A DNA stretch of 64,000 nt from Carettochelys insculpta (GCF_033958435.1 NC_134150.1:33041501-33105500), one strand, 5' to 3'. Shown: positions 36,478-48,477, counted from the stretch's first letter. Notes: a model not told the origin generated them from the letters alone. Made by a program: numbers and translations.

Positions 36478-37523
36478 CAGCTACGAGGAGACTTGCCCAA
36501 GGTGAGAGAAATCCCTTCACAAGGAGGTAAAGGGGAGTTGAGACGTACAGCTGATGTAACATATATCTGTGATACAGTCCCATTGTTTTGAGAACCATCA
36601 TCTCCTCCTATCTGAGTCACTTAAAGTTCTCATGAATACTGGTTGGTTCTGATCATTTAGAATTTACATATTTTCTTATTTTGCATAATCAGGTGCTTAT
36701 TGAATTTTTAGAGGGAGAAGCCATATACTTTACTTTGTGGTCTTGGAGAGGTCAGCATAATGAAAATGCATCACATACACGAATACACACATTGTTGGCA
36801 ATGGATTTGCTGGCACCAGTTCCAGGTAATGTTGCAGCTCATAAATAATTGAATAATGTATTTGAAATGCCTTCTTCAAATTGCGATGTGATCAACATCT
36901 AATGGACATGTGGGAGAACCTTTAAGCTTCTACTTTGGGGCTTTCCACAATCCAAGGAATATAAAAGAGACCTGCCATCAGCTAACTCCAAGTTTTGAAG
37001 GGCAAATAGAAAAAGAAATAGTCCAATATAAATATTTTGTTTTGGTGTGGAATACTGAATATTCTAATAAAATTAGTAAATGAGGCTTGTCTCAGAGCCA
37101 CAAAATGTGGGACAGGTCTGGATTTCAAACATCTCCACATTCATTGGGTAAGACTGTCTCTGCTAAACAGAACTTTTGAAAATACCACGTTTAATCTCTC
37201 TCCCTATAAGAATGATGTCAGTGACCTCAAAGGGATGCAAACTGAGCCCATTGTCTCTTGTTGTAAGCCAAGAGATGGTATAACTAAATATGAGGAAAAA
37301 ATAATCCACCCAAGTCAGCGTGAATTAAACAATTTAAGTGTAACACCAATTGGGTGGGGGCAAGGGATATTAAAAGTAGGACTTTGATTTGGTTATTAGT
37401 ATTCAGAACATATTAACATTGTGTACAGTGTGTTATGCGTTCTTTTTCCTTCAGTTCACTGTGGTTTGGTATCAGGGACAGGGACCTTACTTTGCAAGCC
37501 TTTCTGATCATTTATTATTCTCT
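36478..37523. other. Unique AT-rich sequence
   Basis: The 116-codon plus frame at 37037-37387 matches nothing I know and lacks supporting signals. No repeat ends. Confidence 0.45.
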
Positions 37524-37767
37524 GGCTATGTCTACACTAAAAGCCTCAGTTTACAGGAGTTACTGTCGGAAGAGAGGTTGCAACACAACTTGTGTCAACA
37601 GATTGCATCCACACATAAAAGCAGATCAATCTTTTAATCAACTCTGGCAACAAAAGAGCTCCCCATGGTGTCTACACAGCACTTTTGATGACAGTTTCTG
37701 ATGCTCCATGAGTTTTGTCTACAAAACCTCAGTTTTGTCAACAAAACTCTCTAGGGTAGATGTGGCT
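37524..37767. mobile_element. TIR element (GGC-ended group), TSD TCT
   Basis: Left end GGCTATGTCTACACTAAAAG; right end CTCTAGGGTAGATGTGGCT, an inverted copy with a few changes. TCT flanks both sides (37521-37523, 37768-37770). GTTTTGTCTACAAAACCTCA forms an inner palindrome near 37714-37733. 244 bp. Confidence 0.8.
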
Positions 37768-37778
37768 TCTGTGAGAAA

Positions 37779-38091
37779 GGCTGTGTCTACACTGAACCCT
37801 AGTGCCGACAGTTTGATGCAAATATGAAGTCTCAAAAATACAGAATGGTGGTTCATTTGCATATGTTTGTGGCTAATGTGCATATTCACAAGGATGATTT
37901 GCATTTTCCCAGCAGAACTCAAGCCCGCTGAAGGGGGTTTTTGCCAGCAGAACACACAGCTTGATATCTGATGTGAACATGCTTATCAGTCTTGTGAACA
38001 TGCACATTAACTATGAATATGCAAATGAACCACCATTTTGCATTTTCGAGACTGCTTATTTGCATCAAACTGTTGGCACTAGGGCTCAGCC
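37779..38091. mobile_element. Fold-back element (GGC-ended group), TSD AAA, octamer-rich
   Basis: Left end GGCTGTGTCTACACTGAACC; the right end GGCACTAGGGCTCAGCC lacks part of the TIR. The arms mirror (TGCCGACAGTTTGATGCAAA against TTTGCATCAAACTGTTGGCA). AAA flanks both sides (37776-37778, 38092-38094). Five octamers lie at 37816, 37855, 37897, 38019 and 38058. It sits only 11 bp from the previous element. Confidence 0.87.
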
Positions 38092-38094
38092 AAA

Positions 38095-41000
38095 GTGTTT
38101 ACTATCTTTTCTTAATTAATATGTCTTTACTTCTCTATTATGAAGGTCTACGTGTTGTGCTAAAAGTAGAACTTTAAATTGACATCTGCACCGTTTAAGA
38201 TTTTTTTCCCCCACTCTAATTTAATCCCCCCCTTCTTAGCCATCCTTTTTTTCCCGCCTTGATACATAGGAAAGACAAAAGATTTAAATCTCATAGCTCT
38301 TACCTCTCCAACATTAAATTTCATTGTAGGCATTTTGAAAATCCAAATAAATTATGTTATATATACTGCCATCATCAGCCTTCTCAGTAACCTCAGAAAA
38401 AGTCAAGAAGAGCTGGGAAGTTCCTTTCTGTCTAAATCTCTACCAGTTATTTCCTGTTAGCTTACAGCTAGGTGTTCCTTTCTGTATTACCTATCACAAT
38501 GGCTTTCTGCTGTTTTCTTTGCTGATGGTAACAAGGTGTTTGCTTGACTTCCAAGCTTCTGCCACAGTTGTATTCTTTTAAAAAATATCTCACGTTCAAC
38601 AGACCTTTTGGAAATTGTTTGGACTTATATTATCCCTAATGATTGTCTTTAGCTTCAGATCCCTGAGAAGAAATCCTACAGTACTGAGTCCTACAGACTG
38701 ATTCTTTTGAATTGGCTACTACTTTTCTAGTAGAATTGGAATTCATGGTAATTATATATACAGTCAATGGATGGCAGCCAACATAATGCTCTTTTAGTTC
38801 CTGAACAGAGGAAGTATTCATTTCATATTACAGCTAATTTACATCTTCTCATATCATATTACAATTCTTTTCTTGACTCTTTCTTTGTCGTACTGGCAAA
38901 CAAAATTTTGTGCAGTTATGTTTAAACTCTTTAGTAATATGTATTTAGAAGTATTTAATTAATTGTTGAATTTCGTATCTTGCTCTTAATTGCTCTTCCA
39001 TGTATCGCTACTTTTCTCCAGTATCTTTTCATTTATGATTATTGCAAATCTGATTTAACCAATTCATCTAAATCTCATAGGTTCACATTGACTATAGCCA
39101 ATGAATTTTCTTCTATGTTTGTATTTTAAAAAGAAAAAAAAGCCCAAGCAAGATAGCTTATAAATATAATATAACTTCCTGCATAATTACTAATTATTTG
39201 ATTATTATTGTAATGCTTTTTGCTTATTTTGCTTTGGATAATTTTCAAAGTACGCTTATTCTCTCTAGAGCTTTCTGAGAGGCAGAATTTTTAGCTGCGA
39301 AAGATTTGCCATCGCACAAGAAGCATAGTGAGACTACCCGCAGGTTATTTATAACTGGATTTTATCTCAGAAAATTAACTAAAAGAAGATAAAACTAAAT
39401 TCTAAGGGAAAATGCCTTAAACATCTCATATATTATGCTGTGCTTAAACAGATATTTTAATTTTAACAGCTTGTCAAGACCAGTGGAGCTCTTTTTCTGG
39501 TTTTGGGCACAAAAGAAGATAACACTTTTTGAATTCCTACTGGAGATCTCCTAAGTGTATCAAAATTGAGGCATAAAATATGAAAATATGAGTTTCCAAT
39601 ATGTGGTGTTTAAACTTTGCATGTTAATTTAATTGATTTTCCATGTTTGATAATACTAAGGGCTGTACTACTTCTAAATCTCTCCCCTTAAGATACAAAT
39701 ACATTTTATAAGATGTTGTATTAAAAGGCAATTTATGAAGTGATCTGTGTTCACACAATTATGTTGTGTATTCCTTCCTCTGCTACTGCATCTCATTCCT
39801 GACCACCACTGTCCCTCATTCTACCAACACATAAGCAAGTATGCAACTTTTTAAACCTGAGTGCCCCCCCCCTTGATGTCAATGTAACTACCCACATGGA
39901 TGCAGTTTGCACACTCATAAGAGCTTCAAGGAGAAGGGCCCATGTTTGGTATCCCTATAATGTGGCTGAATTATTAATTATTCTTATGATACAAACAAAG
40001 GGGCCAAACCTGCAATGAACAGGGCACTTTCAATTAGGTTCTAAGCACCACATATGGAAATGTGCTCCAACATGGCTGGCATAAAGTAACAAACTCATTT
40101 CATTTCTGATATGAACTCTGTTTGAACCCATGTCTTGAGAGGTGAAACGTTACTTTCTCAATTTTGTGTTTTGATTAGCATTGTGACTGTTTTACTAAGA
40201 ATAGAAGGTGAAAGGAGCTTTCTTCTGTCCAGTTTGCCGGTTAAAAGTATGACCACATTTTGCACCCTACCAGAATCACTGCCAGTAAGATATGTCCTGG
40301 ATATAAACAGCTTGAGAGTGGCTTATAGACCACCTGTAACTATGATTACTACTTCTTTTCTCTACTTGTAATAAAATGACCTAGCATTATTATCTAATAA
40401 TTATGGTGTACAACAGCCTAACACTTCAGATGAAGAAACTATTAATGATCTATTCTTAGTTCTGCTTCTAATTATTCACCTTCCTAAAGCAGAACATAGC
40501 CTGTGGAGTTTAAGAAGGTAGGATGAATAAGAACAAATGGCTTATCTGAGTGTCATCACATACCAGAAAGCTATTAATGTGTGACGTGTGTAAGGCTGGA
40601 TGTCACAAAATAAGATACTGACCTTTTTGTCGAAATTTGCTGAATGTAAATAGTTCTATTTTTTTCTTCAGTGTTGGCTTGCGATTTTTCCCCCAGACAA
40701 TTATAAACACTTCAATACTTAATATGAGGTACTTTAATACTTAATATTATGAAATCATAGACGAAATGTTGCATCATTTGTCCTAGCACAAGAAATAAAC
40801 TGAGTAGTGAATTTAGTAGAAAACTGTATGACCAAAAACAATTACAGATCACACTATGTGCCTTTTTATCCTTCTTGCCATTAGCAACTCAAAGAGATGG
40901 CTGGAAAATTATCCTTCAGGATTGTTCCCTGACATATATATTTTCTCTTCTAAATTACCTAATCTTATAAATATTTGAATAATGTTTGGCCAAGGTAAAA

Positions 41001-42329
41001 TCTTTCCTTTCCCTCTCAGTACAAGAACCCACATTGGCTCTTGAGACCGTAACAGTCAGGTAAATTAATATTGATTTGTTAGAAAATACTTTTCACTCTA
41101 TCTAAACATCTCCCATACTCTTGAAACAAAATTATGAATTTAAGAGCAGGATAGTAGTTCTTCACAGTTTTCCCAGTGAAACTAATTATGGGCAAAATTG
41201 TGCAAAATGTATTGGATGTATTTTCTAAAATACAGTGTATCTAGCAAAAACCCTGGGAGGAAAAAAAGGAAAATAAGTCATTTGCTTACTCATACAGGTT
41301 CCAGTTCAGAAGCCCTCAAAATACTTAGAATATCTTTAGGAATGCTTTTTTTAAAATCCCTTAGGACTGCAATGCACAAATATTTTGTAAAGCAGAATAT
41401 GAACACTGTGCAATTGCTCTATATCATGGTGCAGCTTATGCAGCATGAGACAAACTTATGTGTTTTCTCATTGCCTAGTATTATATATCAGAAAGAAGGG
41501 TTTGCCTGTTTGAAATAGTGGGATATTGGAGAGCTATTAAAATTTACACAAAACAAGGTTCCCTGTGTTGTCGTGTATATTCCAACGTACGGGTTTGCAG
41601 AGTAAAATAAAACAAGCAAATCATTTAAAACAAGCAAAGATTGGTTATCGCCAAGACTTGGTGATGAGAAGTCACGCTGCCACTTTGTATTGATGTGGTT
41701 TGATCTGTCTTGCTGTGCTAAGAAAAGAGGATCATCCCTCATGCCCATCAGCTTACCTTCTGCAGATGCCCAAGATTACATCATTTTTCCCTGCGGTACT
41801 CATGGTGGCACAGTTCTTTCACAGCCAAACACTCCTCAGTGGTCCTGCTTCCTGAAATTCCTACTGGGAACAAGGGAACTGATATTGGGAGGTCTCCAAA
41901 TAAATTCATTCATGTAATCAGCTGTATCTTATTTTGGTAATCCTGTGTGGCAAGCGATACTTCAGAATGATTCTGCTCACCACCAGCCCGACCCTCCTGC
42001 CCATCACTTCCCCAGTCTCAACATATTGGCATATCTCCCTGGGAGCAAAAGTGGGCACAGGCTGTCTTAGGCTTTGGGGTGGACTTTGGGTCCCTGGGAA
42101 AAGACACACAAATGAGTCGAGGGCTCCAGGAAACAACCAAAATTATATGTGTGTCCTTCATCATCTCCTTTGCCTCTGTGTGCCGTGTATGTTGGTTTTA
42201 ATTAGTTTGAGTCTTGGGCTATAAATGTTAAGACATAAGACACATTGTATCCTTGAAGCTATATGAAATTTATCATAGCAAGTGCTTTTAATTTGGCCAA
42301 AACTCCCTAAACATAAAATTTTGCCAAAA
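38095..42329. other. Long unique AT-rich stretch
   Basis: No gene or clear transposon. 39100-39380 is AT-rich yet keeps CpGs (AGCTGCGAAAG, CCATCGCAC, CCCGCAGG) and may be a conserved non-coding element. All open frames are short. Confidence 0.4.
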
Positions 42330-42349
42330 CTCTCTCTCTCTCTCTCTCA

Positions 42350-42387
<38 letters not shown>
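42330..42387. repeat. Compound (CT)n(AC)n microsatellite
   Basis: CT units with one CA interruption at 42349-42350, then about 14 AC units. Directly visible. Confidence 0.97.
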
Positions 42388-42390
<3 letters not shown>

Positions 42391-42539
42391 GTATAACTCT
42401 ACAATAAAAAAAAAGGAAATACCATTCAGTTTTCCAGATAGATACTGAGTTCTCTCCATATATATATGCTAGGACACTCTCTCTTTAAATGTTTAACAGT
42501 AATTGGTTCATGTCTTGGTGTTCATTGAAAATCCTAGAC

Positions 42540-42790
42540 ATTTCATGTAAAATCTTCTTAATGAGGGGATGAATTTTTCATTCACATTAGAAAGCTCACT
42601 CTGACAAACAATTTCTAAATAAAACTTTGGCGACATGACATCCCATATTGGACTTGACAAAGAGGACAGGTGCATTAGAATAAAACTCTATGGCGATCCT
42701 TCAAGCTGTCAGCCATGAATATTTTATTTCTTAATGAATCATCTTTGTGAAATGAACTTTCTTGTTGTAGTGTCAGTGCCATTTACAACA
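42540..42790. promoter_or_regulatory. Candidate conserved non-coding element
   Basis: Repeat-free, with retained CpGs inside ACTTTGGCGACATGACATCC and CTATGGCGATCCTTCAAGCT, and homeodomain-like CTTAATGAATC. Texture suggests constraint. No target gene visible. Confidence 0.27.
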
Positions 42791-43929
42791 AAAAACCTGC
42801 TCCTTTTAAAAGGTGAACTTAAAGATGCTGATGCCTGCATAAAATGCTTAACCCTAGCTGAAGTATTCAGTAAATTTAATGCTCTTTTTTTCCTTAACTG
42901 TTTGAAATATATACTCACATTAGCTGGCATGACAGTATTCAACACAACCTTTTAAAGCTGTTGCACTTTTTTTTGTTATGAAAGCCAGAATTCAAGATAG
43001 ATTATCAATAAATTTGATCATTTTTGAAATTACACTTCATATGAAAAGTCAAAACAGGCTTCGCTAATTAATATGGGTTTTTTTCATCTTAAAAAATGTA
43101 GCACCTGTGGAGTAGTGCCAGACTGACAGCCCCAGAGACTGAGGGTGTCTGTTTAGCCAAGGCGGAGGTTTAGTATGGACAAAAAGAGTTCAAAGTACTC
43201 CTTACTGTTGTGCCTTGATAAATACTACCACAAGGGGTAAGATGATCTTTCAGTCTCTGGATTGGTCTCGTTTTTGGCCCATTCTTCAGAACTATAGGTG
43301 CCACAGGTTTGTAAAGTGGGGACATTCTTTCCACTGAGAAGGAGCACAGATCACTCCAGTATTTCCAATAAGCCCTCATGGAAAAGATTTGTTAACTTTT
43401 TTTCTGGATGTAAGGTCCTAGAGGTGAACCACATACCAATCTTCTAAGCTTCAAATCAACCTGTTTCAGTATTTTAACAGAATACAAATGTAATATCAAT
43501 TTATTCTTTCTCACATTGTTTAGCTATAATAAATTGGCATTTACTGTTTATACAATTTCAGATTCATTGAGTTACTTAAAGAAAAGAATTATTTTGAAAT
43601 TTTGCTTGACTTCAACTCTGTGGAGAAGGTGCCTACTTGTTATACTTTTATAAATGACTTCCATTTCATTGCAAGCCACAAACATTATTTTGAGTCAATT
43701 TATTTTATAATACATTGCATATTTTTGTCACAGAGATTGGATGTTGTTTGCTGGCTATCCAGCCATATTAGTCTCTTTTATGGAAGCTACTTTATAGCTT
43801 CTACCAAGATCAGACCCAGAATTTGTCAGTGAGCTTTACAGATTTGTAAAATAATATTATATACTGTTGGTCACCATCTGTTTTCTTAGCCCCTGGGTAT
43901 GCCAATTATATTCTTTTGTTTCCATCCAT
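42791..43929. other. Unique AT-rich sequence
   Basis: No gene recognised. Frames at 42734-42955 and 43602-43832 look fortuitous. 43100-43380 has slightly different composition and could be an unclassified old repeat. Confidence 0.4.
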
Positions 43930-44290
43930 ACTGCCTCTTGGATTTGACAGGGACAAGGTGGGAGGGGACCCAGCTCTGCATTCCCAGAAGGGGTAAGACC
44001 AAGGGCAGAGTGGATAAGGCCTAGGGCAGTCGGGCTTTAGGCCCACCAGACCACAATGCTGGTGCCTTCTGTTTCACAGCTGTGAGAAGTGACACAGCCA
44101 TGCAGCAATGGCACTTTAGAGGTGCACAGGGCTCTGGCTGCCCCATAGCAGCAGTGATGGTGGCAAGAGCTCGAGGCCCCTTTAAAATGCTGGACCAGAG
44201 GCAGCTACCCCCTTTGCCCACTCCTGTCAGTGGGCCAGATACCACCTATGGCCCAATCCAGAGCTCTAAAAATCAACAGAGAGCTTGTAA
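43930..44290. repeat. GC-rich old repeat segment
   Basis: GC-rich block with GGCCCCTTTAAAATGCTGGA and related wording that echoes the segments at 636-960 and 11400-11600. No ends or TSD. Confidence 0.4.
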
Positions 44291-44367
44291 TTGAGGAGAA
44301 GAACTTCAGCTCCAGATCTAAAACCTCCAGCTATCTCCCCACTCAACCCCTTCTGCAGAGCCTCCAA

Positions 44368-44666
44368 GGCTGTGTCTACACTTGCATTCCTCTTTCAAAA
44401 GAGGCACGCACATGAGGGAAATCAAAAATACAAATGGGGTGCCAGATTTACATATCTGGCACCTCATTTGCATATTCTTTCGGAAGAGCTTCTTTTGAAA
44501 GAAGAAAAGTAGTGTAGACACTGCTCTTTCGAAAGTAAACCCTCATCTTCGAAAGAATCCTTCTTACCGTTTTTTGGGAAGGATTCTTTCGAAGATGGGG
44601 TTTACTTTCAAAAGAACTGTGTCTACGCTGCTCTTTCAAAAGAGGAATGCAAGTGTAGACACAGCC
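44368..44666. mobile_element. Fold-back element (GGC-ended group), TSD CAA
   Basis: Starts GGCTGTGTCTACACTTGCAT and ends ATGCAAGTGTAGACACAGCC, exact inverted copies. Inner arms mirror around 44570 (CGAAAGTAAACCCTCATC against GATGGGGTTTACTTTC). CAA flanks both sides (44365-44367, 44667-44669). The outer left arm has about 110 bp (lacking from the right arm) that carries its own CAGATTTACATATCTGGCAC inverted core, so the right arm has a deletion relative to 33886-34301. Confidence 0.92.
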
Positions 44667-44669
44667 CAA

Positions 44670-46150
44670 GTGTTTCACATTCTGCCCTTCCCTATCAGGC
44701 TTTTCTCTGTATGTCAACACTCCTCCTCATGGCTTCTACAACATAAAGTAGTAAATGATCTGATTCCACTCCCACCAACATTTGTAGCAAAATACCCATT
44801 GACTTCAGTGGGATTAAGGCTAGACCTTCAAGTACATTTTCAGAGTTGTACATCTATTCCTCACATTTACCCCAGTGATACACTAGTGGTTTTGCATTTC
44901 CTTCTTCTGCATCTGCTGTTCTATCTGTTGCACAGGATAGTTGTTAAGCTGCCTACTGTGGACTTCCAAGGGAGAGTCGAATAAAATGATTAAGTACATC
45001 CGGCCTTAAAGCAGTACATGAAGTGGAACTCCAAGCCTTAATACCTTGAACTTTAAGACCCCAGTCCTGCAGCATGGTACTTATAGATGAATCTCTATGC
45101 ATGCCCGTGCTCCCACTGTTTCAGATAGGATCTGCAAAGCATCAAGAGTCTGAATGTACACATCTTTGGTCTAGGAAGTTTTTTGCAATATTTTTAAAAG
45201 AATAATAATAATAATAATAATTAATAATTAATTTAATTTCATGAAAAATCATCTAAAATTAGTAAACTCAAAGGATGATATCCTAGATTAGTTGAAGTCA
45301 GTGACAAATCGCCCATATCTCTTCAGGACAAAATTTCACACACAGGCTTTTGCCTTTCCATGTATTCTTGTCTTCAAATAAAGTATTATCTTCTACCATG
45401 TCATAAAAATGATCCAAACCTGTGATGGATACACACCAAAGATTCTCATAGATTTATGCAGCAATTGTAGGGAGTGGGAGAAAGATGACAGGTTTGTCTT
45501 AATCTTCATTCATATATGTAATCATAATCCCTATTGTTTGCGTTTTCTAACTCTCATCTCAAAATTAGTAGGCTGTCTTTTTGATCTCAGGATATCTTTT
45601 CTTCTAATTCTAGTTATATGTTCATTTAAATAGAATTTCTCAACAGCCCTGCAAGGACTAATGAAATAAACTTTAAAAGATTGTACTTTATTAAATTATT
45701 TTTATAATGAGTTCCTTTTACCAGGGAATACAGAGTTAATAAGGTGATATCACGAAAATTAATTAGCATAAAGCATGCTGGACTGGTAGAAGTGAGTGGA
45801 TCTTAATCAATAGCAATATGATTACACCCATACAGCAATTATAAATTATTTAAAACAGTACCCCTAGGTTACTGACTAGTTGCCTTTAAATTAAATTCTC
45901 TGTCAATAATTGATGCAAAGAATTAATATGAGAACACCTTCCTTTACTGAAACTTTTTAAGGTGGTATAAAATATTGAACTGTTGCCTGTCATTAGCAGC
46001 AATTCTGTCTTTTTTGTGTAACATCCTTCTCTACTGAGTTGGTCAAGAAGGACCTCCAGAGCATGAAAATGACTAATGATTCTGAATGCGGGGTTTTCTC
46101 TTCTTCTAAAGACACTTTTACCATGAAATGTAATTTTCATATGTCAGAGG
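44670..46150. other. Unique AT-rich sequence with a candidate conserved segment
   Basis: 44797-44813 reads CATTGACTTCAGTGGGA, the dispersed reptile motif. (AAT)n-rich text is at 45201-45229. 45710-45870 contains GGTGATATCACGAAAATTAA followed by TTAGCATAAAGCATGCTGG, which may be conserved. No gene. Confidence 0.4.
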
Positions 46151-46158
46151 GACTAGAG

Positions 46159-46469
46159 CAGTATTTCTGAAACTTTTTGAGACCACAAAATGCCAAACAG
46201 TAATATTTTTTATGAGGAACACGTATGAAAATTTTCTTCAAAAATTATTTTCAGACCGAAAACAAACTAACATATACAGCAAAAACAAAATGAAACAATG
46301 TAATGAGGTATTTTAGCAAAGAAGAAGTAATATTGTATCTGGTTTTAAGAACAGAAAATATAGACCATCTGTGTATGATATAAAAAAATAAGTGTCAGAT
46401 GCTCATGGCACACCTGTGAGATGTTTGTGGAATGCCATTGTTCTGTGGAACATAGTTTAAGAAACACTG
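46159..46469. mobile_element. hAT-type non-autonomous element, 8-bp TSD
   Basis: Starts CAGTATTTCTGAAACTTTTT and ends GTTTAAGAAACACTG, inverted termini of hAT type. GACTAGAG (46151-46158) and GACTGGAC (46470-46477) agree at 6 of 8, an aged 8-bp TSD. The TGGCACACCTGTGAGATG wording near the right end recalls the element at 15410-16212. Confidence 0.78.
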
Positions 46470-46659
46470 GACTGGACCAGAGGGTAGTAATAGGGAGATA
46501 TCTCTTAGCCTGTTTAGGTCTAAAATTAGTAAGAATAATAGTTTATTGGTGTGTTTTATGACTTTAGATGATTTAAAAAATAATAGTGCTCAGCAATGCT
46601 TAGAAATGTGCTGATGTGTTGTGGGCCGTCATTTTCACACCATGAATTGTCATGAACAC

Positions 46660-46746
46660 CATCTGACAAAGCGGGTCTTTGCCCACAAAAGCTTATGCTC
46701 CAAAATAGCTGTTAGTCTATAAGGTGCCACAGAACTTCTTGTTGTT
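46660..46746 (-). mobile_element. SINE-like repeat, family A, head-less copy
   Basis: On the + strand it runs CATCTGACAAAGCGGGTCTT, AAGCTTATGCTCCAAAATAG, GTTAGTCTATAAGGTGCCAC to CTTCTTGTTGTT. In sense (minus) orientation it therefore begins at the A-rich box and lacks the head. Confidence 0.75.
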
Positions 46747-46849
46747 CATAAACTCCATGTCATGCATGAGAGTGGCGTAGTTATTTATGATCCTCATCCT
46801 TTTTGTATATTGTTCTTTTTTTACAGTGGGGCTCAGAACTACTGTAGAA

Positions 46850-47215
46850 ATCCAAAGTGTGAGCAGGTATTGGCCTCCTCCTTATTGTCTGTTATAGGCC
46901 CAAGCAAGTTTAATGCTCACTCCATCTGGCATTTACTGGCAGCAGAGACGAGGTGGGAGTGTACTGGGGGGGTCACATGCACACAACTCCCATGTTGTGG
47001 ACCCCGTCTATACTCACCATCAACACTGCACCACTTATAGTGACCACAAGGGTGATCCTGTCCTGCCAGTGAGCAATGTGGATAGGCAGTCATCGGGGCA
47101 GGCACAGCACAGAGTGGAGCTTGGGTGGGTCAGGGAAGGGGCAGGGCAGGGCAGGGCACACAGCTGGTGCCCCCTATCCCAGAATCCTCACAGTATGTGC
47201 CTCTGATTGGCTAAA
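46850..47215. repeat. GC-rich segment with GGGCA tandem
   Basis: A GC-rich block with GGGGCAGGGCAGGGCAGGGC at 47137-47156. Frames on both strands reflect composition. Class unknown. Confidence 0.4.
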
Positions 47216-47723
47216 GTACACTTCTTGGAATAAGTAAAGTTACATGCATTAAACATCAAACTCAATACTGAGACTGTAGACTCTGGCTGTCTGTAGCCTT
47301 TTAAAGATTATGGCCTCAGGGCCAGCTGAACTTTATGTCACATGGAAATTGAGGGAGGAAACAGAATGGTGGCCTTTGTAGCTCTTATCTTGACTGTGGC
47401 TTGTTCAACCCCCAGCCTAAGTTGTATCAGACTCTTGGTTGTTGGCTGAGGCTGCAGGGCTTTGTGACCATAAAGCTATGACTGTGATGCAAGTTCAGGA
47501 GACAGTATTACCAGTCATAAATGCTTGAAAATATAGCTTTTTAATGTAAACCACAGAAGTGAGGAAAGGAGGACTGGTCAGGCCTATCTTTGTCTTCCAC
47601 TAGGGCAGACAGCTAAAACTAAGGATAAATATCATATGAGAGATTTTGATTTAGGGGATGGAGCATGGAGTCATGAGTCAGGGACTCCAGAATTTTAATT
47701 CCCTTTCTGCCCTGACTCATTAT
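47216..47723. other. Unique sequence, nothing recognised
   Basis: No gene or repeat end found. Confidence 0.4.
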
Positions 47724-48235
47724 GGCTATGCCTGAACTATGAAATGAAGTCAATTTTATTAAAGTTGATTGTTTTTCACTAGATTTTATAAAATCAAAGT
47801 TGAGCATCTGCTCACAAACTTGACTTAGTGGCTGGGTCTATGTGAAGGGATATTGCCGGCAGCTTCATGCTAATGAGCAGTCTTGCAATTGCAAATGACC
47901 ACTCATTAACATAATTGCATGGCTTATTAGCATACGAAAAGGGGCTGGCACCAGATGTGCCGGCAAGAGGCACATCTACACAGCCTGTTTACTGCCAGTA
48001 GCAGCTTCTGCCAGCAGCAAGATCTTGTGTGGCTATGCTAATTAGTTGATGATGATTATGCTAATGAGCAGTCATTTGCAATTGTGAGACTGCTCATTAG
48101 CATGAAGCTGCCGACAATACCCCTCTGTGTAGACCCAGCCAGTGTGTCCCCACTAAATCTCCAAAGTTCAACTGTTGCAACAGTGTGTTGTAGGCACCTA
48201 TCCCACAGTTCCTTCAGCTCCATTGCATTCTGGGC
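47724..48235. mobile_element. Older GGC-ended element, split by a nested insertion
   Basis: Left part 47724-47829 (GGCTATGCCTGAACTATGAA onward) and right part 48144 onward (GTGTCCCCACTAAATCTCC, GGCACCTATCCCACAGTT) align in order with the reverse complement of 58280-58467. Between them lies 47830-48140 plus one copy of AGT. The right border is approximate. Confidence 0.8.
47830..48140. mobile_element. Fold-back element (GGC-ended group) nested in a relative, TSD AGT
   Basis: Starts GGCTGGGTCTATGTGAAGGG and ends CCCCTCTGTGTAGACCCAGCC. Inner arms mirror (GGCAGCTTCATGCTAATGAG against CTCATTAGCATGAAGCTGCC). AGT lies on both sides (47827-47829, 48141-48143). The uninterrupted counterpart near 58357 confirms the borders. 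Confidence 0.93.
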
Positions 48236-48477
48236 TTTTTCTGCCAGTGCATAAGGAAGCATATGTCCCACAAGTGGTTGTGGGTGTGTGATGTCATCTT
48301 TCCAGACTGCATTGTCCTCATTCCCCACTCCTGTTGAAAACAAATGACCATTTTCAGAAGTCTCTTTCTCTGATGAAAGAAATTGTTTGAGTCATCCACA
48401 TTACAGAAATAGGCAGCTTTTACAAGAGTTTTTCAAAAGACTTTAAATTAACATTACATGTTAGTGAAAAGAGAGAG

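Noticed and set aside
37037..37387. 116-codon open frame
   Set aside because: Looks protein-like in composition but matches no family I can name, and no splice or start context supports it.
44574..44984. 136-codon open frame on the plus strand
   Set aside because: Its first part lies inside the fold-back element 44368-44666, and the rest is unique DNA with no recognisable protein.
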